Assembly (NCBI RefSeq): GCF_029633865.1
Contig: NC_079211.1
Location: 149,515,901-149,579,900, forward strand
Length of the DNA stretch: 64,000 nucleotides
Reading direction: 5' to 3'
Origin: Lampris incognitus
Taxonomy: Eukaryota; Chordata; Actinopteri; Lampriformes; Lampridae
Shown here: positions 25,788 through 35,999 of the stretch, one piece after another
Position numbering within the stretch: position 1 is the first letter of the stretch
Layout of the letters: every line of letters begins with the position of its first letter
The notes under the pieces: generated by a model
Databases searched by the model: none
Told to the model about the DNA's origin: nothing
Seen by the model: the letters and a program-made list of their open reading frames with translations, nothing else
Position numbers and translations under genes: made by a program

Positions 25788-27525
25788 CAGAGCTGAAGGA
25801 GGAGTTAAACAATAATAATAATAATAATAATAATAGTAATACATTTTATTTGCATAGCACTTTAAGGTACACAAAGATGGTTTACATAAGATAAAAAATA
25901 AATAAAAGCAACACACCCAAAAACATGTAACATACAACAATAATCACACATTAAGCAATTCTAAAAAGGTGAGTTGTGATTAGTATGTGAATGCGGACAG
26001 ATCAGTACAGTCTCTGTGTTTGGGGAGAGTGTTCCAGAGGGAGGGGGCAACTATGGAGAAGGCTCTGTCACCCCAGGTCCGGTGCTTGGTCCTGTGTGGT
26101 GGCGACAGGAGGTCCGGTGCTTGATCCTGTGTGGTAGAGACAGGAGGTTGGCATTGGGGGAGCGAAGGCTGTGGGAAGGAGTATGGTAGTGGAGTAGTTC
26201 GGTGAGGTAGGAGGGGGCCTGGTTATGAAGGGCTTTGTGAGTGAAGAGAAGTACTTTGAATTGGATCCATTGTGGGACGGGGAGCCAGTGGAGGTCCAGG
26301 GGGACAGAGGTAATGTGGTCATGGGAATAGAGTGGGTGAGCAGGCAAGCAGCAGAGTTCTGGATGTAGTGGGGTTTGTTCAGGACTTTGTATGATGAGCC
26401 GTAGAGAATGCTGCTGCAGTAGTCAATTCTGGGTGCGATGAAGGTATGGAGCAAAGTTTTGGCAGCAGAGAAGGAGAGTGATGGGCAGAGATGAGCGAAA
26501 TGTCTTAGGTGGGAAAAGGCAGTTCTGGTGACTTGATTGACATGGTGTTCAAAGGAGAGGTTGCTATTAAAAATTATTCCAAGGTTACAGATGTGTGAGG
26601 AGGGAGACAGAGTGGAGTTATCGATGGTGAGGCAGAAAATGTGAGTGGTTTTGGTAAGGGCTTTGGAACCAATGATGATCATGTCAGATTTATCACAATT
26701 TAGTTTGAGGAAGTGGGCTTGCATCCATGATTTAATTTCAGTGAGCCAGTTAGCCAGACTGGAGTAAGTTGTAGTGGTGATGGATCTAGTGGAGATGTAG
26801 AGCTGGAAATCATCAGCGTAGCAGTGGAAGTGGAGACCATGACAATGTATGATGTTACCAAGGGGGAGCATGTAAAGGATGAACAGGAGAGGACCAAGCA
26901 CCGAACCCTGGGGGACACCTTTGGACAGATGAGCAGTGAAGGAGGTGCAGTTGTTGATGCTGATGGACTGTTGTCTGTTTGTGATATATGACATTAGCCA
27001 GGAGATGGCAGTACCGGTGATATTGAGGGAGGATTCAAGGCAGGAGAAAATGGTGTTATTGATGGTGTCAAAAGCTACAGTGAGGTTGAGGAGGATGAGA
27101 ATGCTGAGGTGGCCAGAGTTTGAGGAGGGGAGAAGGTCGTTGGTGATTTTAGGGAGGGCTGTTTCTGTGCTGTGCTGTGAGCGGAAATGAGATTGAAATG
27201 GTTTGAACAAGTTGTTGGAGATGAGGTGAGCTTTGAGTTGGGAGGCAACAGCATGTTCCAGAATTTGACAGAAAGGGGAGATTGGCGATGGGTCAGTTGC
27301 TCATGATATCAGGGTTGAGTCCAGGTTTTTTGAGGACAAGGTTGACCACAGCTAGTTTAAGTGAATGGGAGACTGAGGCAGAGCTGAAGGAGGAGTTAAT
27401 GATTTCTTTGATGAGTGAGGAAATAGCTGGGGGACGGTCCTTAACATGATTGGATGGGATGGGATGGGATCCAGAAGACAAGTGGATCTTCTCATTCCTA
27501 CCACAAGTTTGGACAGCTCCATTAG
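25788..27525 (-). mobile_element. L2-type LINE, 5' truncated, with damaged reverse transcriptase
   Basis: The minus strand encodes LSKLVVGMRRST.. (27520-27450), KLAVVNLVLKKPGLNPDIM, then an open stretch 26068-27210. That stretch has FKPFQSHFRSQHSTETAL, LTVAFDTINNTIF, KGVPQGSVLGPLLFILYML, CYADDFQLYIS (YADD catalytic motif), WMQAHFLKLNCDKSDMI and RIDYCSSILYGSS. The 3' UTR ends in an ATT-rich tail at about 25809-25840. Frame damage is visible near 26090-26160, where a roughly 45-bp segment (GGTCCGGTGCTTG..) is tandemly repeated. Confidence 0.88.
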
Positions 27526-27529
27526 AATA

Positions 27530-28700
27530 GACCGCTGGGCTACCAATGATTTTCTCTGCGGACTTAACTGTTTTGAGCGTGGTCAGCTCCAGGTTGTTAT
27601 GGCCGCACCAGATCAACCTCCTGTCTTCTATATGCAGACATCCCGGATAAGGCCAATGATGGTTGTGTTGTCCGCAAACTTCAGGAGGTTAACAGACGGG
27701 TCAACTGAGGTGCAGTCATTTGTGTAGAAGGAGAAGAGTAGAGGGGAGAGCACACATCCCTGGGGGGTGCCAGTGCTGATTGTCCGGGTGCTGGATGTGA
27801 CTTTCCCAGCCTTACCAGCTGCCTCCTGTCTGTCAGGAAGTTTTTAATCCACTGGCAGATGGGGGCTGGTACAAGAAACTGCGTGAGTTTGGAGTGGAGG
27901 ACAATGGTGTTGAATGCTGAGCTGAAGTCCACAAACAGGACACTTGCATAGGTCCCTGGGGAGTCAAGGTGTTGGAAGATGTAGTGCAATCCCATGTTGA
28001 CTGTATCCTCCACTGACCTGTTCGCTTGGTAGGGAAACTGCAGAGGGGTTGAGCAAGGGGCCTGTTATTTCCTTCAGGTGGGCTGACACCAGTCTCTCGA
28101 AGGATTTCATGACCACAATCGTTAGAGCAACAAGACTGTAGTTGTTTAATCCTGTGATACAGGGTTTCTAGGGGACCGGGATGATAGTGGAGCTCTTGAA
28201 GCAGGAGGGGACTTCACACAGTTCCAGTGACCTGTTGAAGATCAGAGTGAAAACGGGGGCCAGCTGGTCAGCACAGACTTTAAGACAGGAGGGTGACACG
28301 CCATCTGGGCCCAGTGCCTTCCTGGTCTTCTGTCTCTGGAAGAGCTGGTGCATGATCCTGAGTGTGGTTGGGGGTTTGGTGGGGAGGGGAGGGTGGCTGG
28401 CAGGAAGTTCAGTTGGTTGTGTATTGTGGCTGGAGAGGGTGAGGGGTGTGAAAGTTTGCTTTTCAAACCTGCAGTAAAACCCATTTAGGTTGTCAGCCAG
28501 TTGATGGTTCCCTGCAGTGTGGGGGGATGCTCTCCTGTAGTTGGTAAAGTCTTTCAGACCACTCCAGACTGATGGTGGGTCATTGGCAGAAAGCCTGTTT
28601 TTCAACTTTTCAGAATAGCACATTTTTGCCACTCTGATCTTGGCATAGATTTTATCCATCTTGACTAATCGCAGTTTGGCAGTGGCATGACGGTAGCCTC
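27530..28700 (-). pseudogene. Rex1/CR1-like LINE reverse transcriptase relic
   Basis: 28659-28168 encodes RVAKMCYSEKLKNRL, VWSGLKDFTNYR, KALGPDGVSPSCLKVCADQL and ELCEVPSCFKSSTIIPVP. 28013-27681 encodes MGLHYIFQHLDSPGTYAS and VLFVDFSSAFNTIVLHS. 27616-27560 gives NNLELTTLKTV. Frames are broken and the catalytic YADD/FADD block is missing. It resembles the relic at 6.7-8.3 kb. Confidence 0.75.
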
Positions 28701-29119
28701 ATCTGATTGGTTAATTCTTCAATTTTTTTTTTCACCAGGGGAAGCCAATTCCTTGTGGACTTGTTGAAAAGGGTATGCCTGCGGACTGCCAGACAGGGGC
28801 AGAATGTGTAGGGGCGTAACTTGTGGCAGGACTCCCGTCACTTGCCCTAACCCTTACCTCAGTGTGCGGGGGTGGCATTTCTTGTTCTGGGGGGCATTTC
28901 TTGAGCTGGCAAGTAGGTGTTTCTTGTACCGGTGTGGGCATGTGATGCACAGTATCTTTTGTACATTATGCTCCTGTCTTGCAGTCTGCAGACAGATACT
29001 ACTGGCCTCATCTACAGTAGGAGTGCAATACAATGTTTCACCACACACATTTATTAAGGGTGGAAGTAAAAAAAAATATTTTTTTTTGATAGAAATGGAG
29101 GTGATGAAAATGCATGTGA

Positions 29120-29400
29120 TAAATCATTCATTCATTCATCTTCAGCCACTTCTCCGGGCTCGGATCACAGTGGCAGTAAGCTAGTAGGGCACTCCAGACG
29201 TCCCTCTCCCCAGCAACGCCCTCCAGCTCCTCCTGGGGGATCCCAAGGTGTTCCCAGGCCAGATTGGACATGTTGTTCCTCCAGCAAGTTCTGGGTCTAC
29301 CCCGGGGTCTCCTCCCAGTTGGCTGTTCCCAGAAAACCTCCAAAGGAAGGTGCCCAGGAGGCATCCTAATCAGATGCCTGAACCACCGATGTTGGAAAGG
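29120..29400 (-). mobile_element. LINE 3' end with (AATG)n tail
   Basis: (ATTC)n at 29126-29138, then the complement of a C-terminus encoding PTGRRPRGRPRTCWRNN.., NLAWEHLGIPQEELEGVAGE. Same family as 23.1-23.56 and 59.28-59.88 kb. Confidence 0.75.
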
Positions 29401-30205
29401 AGCCAGGAGGTGATAAATTTGTGGGATAAATTATAATTTATCACTCAGTTTTTCATTTCACATCCATTTTTAATGCTTCATTTTTCAATTCACGTTTATT
29501 TTCATCCCCTCCATTTTTATTAATTAGTTTTTGTTACTTCCACCCCTCACATACAGTGACTGACATCCAACACATGTTCACATTTAGAGGGGGGCTGTTT
29601 CACTCATTGTAAAATACTCATCAAGAAATGGCAGCAACAGCACAGAAGAACTACCGAAACTGTTAAACTAAGTGTTTTTATTATAATGACAACTACAATC
29701 TGAAAAAACAGGGGAACCCTGGCTCCCCTCGGTCTCCGGGAGAAAACACCACTGTTAAGACGATGTGTACAACACAGCGTTGCTTTCACTTAACCACACC
29801 GCATCATACTGAAACCTTTAAGGATGTTTTCGTACCTGGCAAAGATGAGAAAAACAGCTGACGACGTTTCAGAGATAAAACTAACGAGCCGGTTTGACTG
29901 ACAAAACGTTAAAAAAATTAAGTTTTTATTTAAAAACTGCATCAAAAACTGCTTTGAAAAAAATATCAGTAAATTGTAATAAGCCTGTAAGGCCAACAAA
30001 GGCTAGCTGTCACAACAAGAAGCACACTTTGCTCCATGGCTTCTCTAAACTGTCCCACTTCAATAACTACTAAATGTGGGGTATGGGGGCAGCAGGTTGG
30101 CCTAAGTGATTAGACCAAAGAATACTACAAACAGCTGGGAAACAGACGTAAGAAGGTAGCTGGTGTTACTCCTACAGTGCCCATTAGTACTTCCGAGATG
30201 CCCTT
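29401..30205. other. Intergenic stretch, no gene seen
   Basis: AT-rich sequence without recognisable coding segments or transposon ends. Confidence 0.5.
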
Positions 30206-30600
30206 GAGCTACTACTACTACTATTACTACTACTACTACTTTTGGCTGCTCCCGTTAGGGGGCGCCACAGCGGATCATCCGTTTCCATCTCTTCCTGTCC
30301 TCTGCATCTTCCTCTGTCACACCAGCCACCTGCATGTCCTCCCTCACCACATCCATAAACCTCCTCTTTGGCCTTCCTCTTCTCCTCTTCCCTGGCAGCT
30401 CCATATTCAGCATCCTTCTCCCAGTATACCCAGCATCTCTCCTCCACACGTCCAAACCATCTCAATCTTGCCTGTCTTGCTTTGTCTCCAAACCGTCCAA
30501 CCTGAGCTGTCCCTCTAATATACTCGTCCCTGATCCTGTCCTTCTTCCTCATTCCCAATGAAAGTCTTAGCATCTTCCAAGATGCCCTTGAGCAATACAC
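30205..30600 (-). mobile_element. RTE-like LINE 3' fragment
   Basis: (CTA)n at 30211-30240, then TTGGCTGCTCCCGTTAGGGG, CGCCACAGCGGATCATCCG, and the complement of the C-terminus LRLSLGMRKKDRIRDEYIRG, PGKRRRGRPKRRFMDVV. Same family as 48.6-49.59 kb. Confidence 0.85.
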
Positions 30601-31914
30601 TCAATTCCAAACTGCCAATTCCCTGAGACTGCACACCTGCGCATCCATACTTGGATTGCTCTCTTATTTTCTCACTCACTGAATTATTTGCTAGTTTACT
30701 TACTAATGTACATGATTATTTATCCCCTTACTTTCTTACTGGCTAACTCGCGTGTTCACGTCTGAGAGATAAGCACGAAGAGAAGCGATGAAAGCAGCAG
30801 AAATGCATATTTTCTCCAAATGTGAAGCAACACATTTTTTAACCTCTTAGTAAGCAGGTGTAGTTAACATGCTTATTGATGTTTATGTCTTTAATATGTT
30901 ACATTTTCTTACATTTCCATCCAAAATAGATCACATTATTTTTGATTTACTGAAAAAACTGATGCAAAGTTCTGCCTCGGTAATTTTCAACAGAACCAAG
31001 TCTTTCCCTGCAGTTAGAATGGTAAATACTGCACGTGTGTCACAAATACTGATCCACAACGAGGCTTTATATAGCTGACAAAAAAAATGAAGAGAACTGG
31101 TGGTGTGGCAGAAAGACTCATAATGAGGTCATTTTGGCCCTATCAGTTATATGATTTGCAACATTATGACAACCATCCTTTCAGTATCAGAGTAATTACG
31201 GTTTTGTCAAGATACAATTTCTCATTACTGTTGCATTTGAAGATAACTAAATGGCATTTAAGCCCATTGCTACAAGGTTTTTGGATCATCTGGTCAGTTG
31301 GAAAGGGATGGACCGAAATGTAATCCAGTAATACATAGCTTTTATTACTATTTTGTGTTCACAGTTCTGTCATATATTTTTCCAACCCTACTTATTGCAT
31401 AATGTGTCCTTGGCTGCAGATAAGAACGTTTCAGAAACAAATCCGGAAGAAACTGAATGTATAGAGCACAATGCAGAACATCAACATAAGCCTCTCCATA
31501 GTGTACATGAGTGACTTGGTGAAAATATGGATTTTACCTTGTCCATCGTATCATGATGATCCATGTCATACATGTCCCGCCGACCATGAGTGCTGAAGTG
31601 AAAGAATAAATCTCTTTTCCAGGTAGATTTCAGGAGTTGCCCAATTTTCTGGTCTGATGGTGTTATAACTTGAGGACCATATGGTTCAAATGAAAAAATT
31701 ATCCGTCTGTTACAGACAGGCCAAACATTATCAAATCCCTGGCATGTCTGACCAAAACATGTTGCTATATTCTCCAGCGGTTTGCCTAGGACATATTTGT
31801 AGAGTTTTGTAGGTTTGTTGGAAATTTATTCCGAAATCATACCTTTAATCATGGATGGCGGGTATTAATTTTAGAAGCTGCCTACGGATTTCTCTTCATT
31901 CTTCTTCATTCACA
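30601..31914. other. Intergenic stretch, no gene seen
   Basis: AT-rich, with short open frames lacking any recognisable domain. Confidence 0.45.
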
Positions 31915-32390
31915 GGCGGTCCAGTGAAGATCCTCATGGGAAGACATGATGTCCTGTGGATCATATCAGACGGTCAGTTAACCAGAAAAAATATCGCTGG
32001 TTTGAATTCTCATAAAAAACTTCATTCCATGATGTGATTTTAAAGTATTTGAACACTAAATTAGAGGACAATATTGAGTAACCATGCGGTAAGTAGCTCT
32101 CTTTCTCCCTCTCTCTAACCCCCCTCTCTCGCTCTCTCTCTCACCCCGTCTCACACTCTCACTCTCACTCTCTTTCACCCTTCTCCCTCTTTCACCCCCT
32201 CTCTTTCACCCCCTTCGCTCTCTCTCCCTCTTTCACCCCCTCTCTTTCACCCCCTTCGCTCTCTTTCTCTTTCACCCCCCCTCTTTCTCTTTCTCTCTCT
32301 CTGAGTTTTTTTTTTACTTTAATATCTGTAGAAACCAAACATGATTCCAGGAAAAAAAAAAAGCAACCTCAAGTCCTGTCACAACCGCTG
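31915..32390 (+). repeat. Unassigned repeat U, copy 2, split by a CT-rich tract
   Basis: Matches 24680-25040 at GGTCCAGTGAAGATCCTCATG, GAACACTAAATTAGAGGACA, ACCATGCGGTAAGTAGCTCT and ATGATTCCAGGAAAAA..AAGTCCT. Between the last two blocks a tract of TCTCTTTCACCCCC-type repeats (32100-32300) has expanded. Confidence 0.65.
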
Positions 32391-32724
32391 CATCAACAGA
32401 CGCACCTGGAGGGCTCTCTGTTTCCATATCGAAACATTTTCAATATGTTGCCTTGGAAATGAATTTACTGGCAAACTCCTGCCATGGAAAACACTTAGCA
32501 CTGAGGTAAGTGGCCAGGAGGAAATTGTTAAATGGAGCAAAATTACTTGGGAAAACATCAAATGATGAAGCCAAATCCGACAAAGGCTTCATCTCATTCG
32601 AAAGCAGTTGACAAACATATAACACACTTTTAGATAATAATAATAATCATCATCATCATCATCGTAATAATCATAATAATCATAATGATAGTAATGATAT
32701 TAGTTGTAATAATAATCTACTCAT

Positions 32725-33367
32725 ATATTTTCGGAATGTGTGTGTGTGGTGTTAGTGTGTGTGTGTGTTAGTCAGTGTAGAACTAAAGCATTTATGATCC
32801 TAATTCTTTTTGGAGGTGGTAGGTATTGTCTCAGAGAGTAAGGGGAAAATCCCAGAAAATTAAAATTATGCATAATTATGCATAAATATGCAAAATATGC
32901 ATTTTTCTAAAAATGGCTAAAAACCACTTTTCTCGACATTTCAGATGATTCTGAGCATCTTTGATTTTTTTCACCTAAAATTTTTTTCTGGGACCCCCCC
33001 CCCCTTAACCTGGAAAATGTGATCCTCTCCCCCTTTAATGTTATTGTGTATGCAATGTCATGTATGTGAAATATGCTTGGTTGGAACAACTATTGGCCTC
33101 AAAGGGGCAGTTAGGGCACAGTTAGTGACAGGTAGCGAGCAATTAAAATGCTCTGCTGTGATTGGCTCTGGACATGTCAGGTGAAATGTTATGTGGCCTG
33201 CTATTGGTTGCTGTGAACGTCATGTGATGTTTACACTACACAGTGTAGGGTGTTTTGGGCTCAGTGTTCAATATACATTTTGTTAGCACATGTTTAATAG
33301 CTTTTGTAAAGTTTTTGAATATTGTGTTCCGGGTGGTGAGTACATCGTCAACTCCCATATTTTCGTA

Positions 33368-33423
<56 letters not shown>

Positions 33424-33880
33424 TGTTAGTGTGTGTGTGTGTGTGTTAGTGTAGATAGCGGGACTGAAAACTAAAGCACTTATGATCCTAATTCTTTTTG
33501 GAGGTGGTAGGTATTGTCTCAGAGAGTAAGGGAAAAATTCCAGAAAATTAAAATTATGCATAATTATGCATAAATATGCAAAATATGCATTTTTCTAAAA
33601 ACCACTTTTCTCGGCATTTCAGATAATTCTGAGCATCTTTGATTTTTTCACCTATATAAAAAAATGTTCTGGGACTTAGAATTTGGCATTATGCAAAATA
33701 TGTGCATTTTTGCAAAAATGCACTTATGGTCCTAATTTTTTTGGGAGGTGGTAGGTATTGTTCCAGAGAGGACCAGAAAAAACAGAAATTAAAATAATTA
33801 TGCATAATTATGCATAATTATGCAAAATATGCATTTTCTAAAAACCACTTTTCTCGGCATTTCAGATGATTCTGACCATT
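32725..33880 (+). repeat. Three successive copies of an AT-rich unit
   Basis: Shared words are CTTATGATCCTAATTCTTTT, TGGAGGTGGTAGGTATTGT, CAGAGAG, ATTATGCATAATTATGCATA, AAAATATGCATTTT and AACCACTTTTCTCG..ATTTCAGAT. Copies begin near 32790, 33470 and 33720. The first two are preceded by (GT)n and GGTGTTAGTGTGTG. Confidence 0.75.
33370..33445. repeat. (GT)n microsatellite
   Basis: Two (GT)n runs separated by GGTGTTA, leading the second copy of the AT-rich triplicated unit. Confidence 0.95.
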
Positions 33881-34379
33881 TGGGGGGAGGAGGGAGTTGG
33901 AGTGGGGGGGGGGTTTAGGGGCAGGGGGAAGGCGGTTAGCTGGCAGGATGAAGAGGAGGGAGATTTAGACGGGTGGAGAACCAAACCGCTACATTGTAGC
34001 GGGGTTCTTCTAGTAATAATAATATTATCATTACCGGCATTTATTTTCGATGCTTTAATTTATTTGCATATGTAACATGCTATCTATATGACTATAATAA
34101 CCTCTACTATGCATAATAACTTGACTGCTGGGCTCTACAAAATAGGCTAAACATCGCAATACATTTACCTCTACACTTTTTAACGTTGACGTGAGTGTTG
34201 ATAGCAGGGTGAGGGGAGGGCTACACGTGATGAAGCTTCATGTTCATGATTATAGGTTTTTGTTTGTTTTTTGTTGTTGTTGTTGTTTGTTTTTTAACGT
34301 CATCGTTATAAATCAGCCCGTTCTTCAAGCCGGAACCTTTGTGGGTTGCTGTGTGTTTCTGTCAGGCTCCAAATCCTGC

Positions 34380-34620
34380 CGGACAAATCGCGGCTCGTGA
34401 CGTGGTGACTGGATGTTGTTTGATGTCCTGAGAACTCGCAAGCTAGCGCCGGTGTTTTGCGAGATCGGCCGTTTGTCCGACTCGGAGATTCCCACCTTTT
34501 CTGTTCCCTCTGGAATAAGGAAAACCTGTTTGCTGCTGCGTGTTTTCTGTTTTCTCCGAGCAGGAAGAAAATCCATTCGGCGCCGCTTTGTGAGGTGAGG
34601 CGAGGGCCTTACTGAGGCCG
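34380..34620 (+). promoter_or_regulatory. ykt6: Putative ykt6 promoter and 5' non-coding exon
   Basis: A CpG-richer stretch with GCTCGTGACGTGGTGAC (CRE-like TGACGTGG, 34397). CGCCGCTTTGTGAGGTGAGGCG at about 34580-34605 offers a splice donor. The start-codon exon has an acceptor (TTATTCAG/ACTAGCGG) at 35832, so an upstream non-coding exon is needed. The exact exon is inferred, not proven. Confidence 0.45.
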
Positions 34621-35576
34621 AACGGCGTTAGCCGTTAGCGTTAGCCACAGTTCGCCTTGGGCGTTATTCGTTGCAAAAAGTAGTTTAGCCAAGTGACGCT
34701 CGTCGGTCTAGACAGCGCACCTTTAAGGCGACATTTAAGACCCGCAATCAGCTGTCATCACCGCGGCATTGTGTCGTCATAGGCCACGTTAGCGGAGCAG
34801 CTCAGCAGAGTCCCGCTGGAGACTTGGCTCCGTTTCTTATTCCACCCATTAAGAATCAGTTTGCAGACGCTTTGATCCGAAGCAAAAAGTGAATAAGCGG
34901 TTAACGGGTGACGTCATAGCGGAGTAATGCTGTGTGAACTAGAACATTTGCTACATGCTAATCACATTAGCACCGTATGATGAAGTCTATTTACTGGATG
35001 GAAATCATGCAGGAGTGCGTGTCATATCAAGTTCGTTTAGCGGAAGTGCGCCTTAGATCGTCAAGAGACGGCGAATGAGTGATTCAAAACACAACCTAGA
35101 TTTGAATTGAAGTGCTTATCGACGACGTAAGACCACAAAATATCAAGTTAAAAGTGAGGGCACAACAGTGGTAGCCTAATAATCCAACACAGTAGTACCA
35201 GAGGATTCATAATAGTTGCAAAATGCCACAAAAGAATCTAGAGCATTTTCTCAGAGACCATTTAAGGATTAAGTAAGTCTGGAAGGAATGAGTTGTTCGT
35301 GCTTTCATGAAGTAGACAAATCAGTAGTTCAGATGGAAGCCAGGGGTTTGTTCAACCATGTTTGGGGTCAGGTGAGAAACACGCCTGGACCTAGAATTTT
35401 CTTGCTTTTAAAGTAGGCACAGATGGCTTACCAGAGGTAGAACAAAGCGGGCATGCAAGATCGTACGTGTTGATATGGATTTAGTTCAGCTCCTTGAACT
35501 ACCGGATTGTCAATACGTTGCAGAGAATGCCAACAGCATTTCAACGTTGGCTGTAAGGCATGCCTCTGCTAAGTTG

Positions 35577-35725
35577 TCCAAAGGAGTTGAATCAGGTGCA
35601 ACTGGACTTGGTATATATCCGTGAAGACGTTTCTCCTCTCATCCAAGAGGCTTCCTCAGTTCGTGCCTTTCTGACTAGACCAAGCTAGTCTGACTGGACT
35701 TGATTCAACTCCTTTGGATAACCAT
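35577..35725. repeat. Inverted-repeat element upstream of ykt6 ATG
   Basis: TCCAAAGGAGTTGAATCAGG (35578) and CTTGATTCAACTCCTTTGGA (about 35700-35720) are inverted complements with one mismatch. The middle contains GAAGACGTTTCTCCTCTCAT and CAAGAGGCTTCCTCAG. Confidence 0.7.
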
Positions 35726-35895
35726 GACCTGGATGAATGAGAACATTCACAGACCCTCTGCTAAATTGGGTTTAACACGCTAATATAAGGTAGGACCAAT
35801 CCTCACATGTGGCTTTTTTCCCCCTTATTCAGACTAGCGGAGCCCGTTGTTCATATCTATTCTGACAGAGTGACAGTAACGGATCCTTTGTCAGT

Positions 35896-35999
35896 ATGAA
35901 GCTCTATAGCCTCAGCATTCTAAACAAAGGAGCGACCAGAGCCAACCTTCTTAAAGCAGCCTACGATCTCAGTTCGTTCAGCTTCTTTCAGCGCTCAAG
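35896..35999 (+). CDS. ykt6: ykt6 coding exon 1
   Basis: MKLYSLSILNKGATRANLLK to SFFQRS, donor GTGGGT, phase 2. The exon itself probably begins at 35833 after TTATTCAG. The start is fixed by the conserved MKLYSL N-terminus. Confidence 0.97.

Noticed and set aside
21000-34000. A second, pancreatic-type gck first exon
   Set aside because: I searched for an ATG with about 14 codons and a phase-0 donor resembling MLDDRARME but saw none. Its absence cannot be proven by eye.
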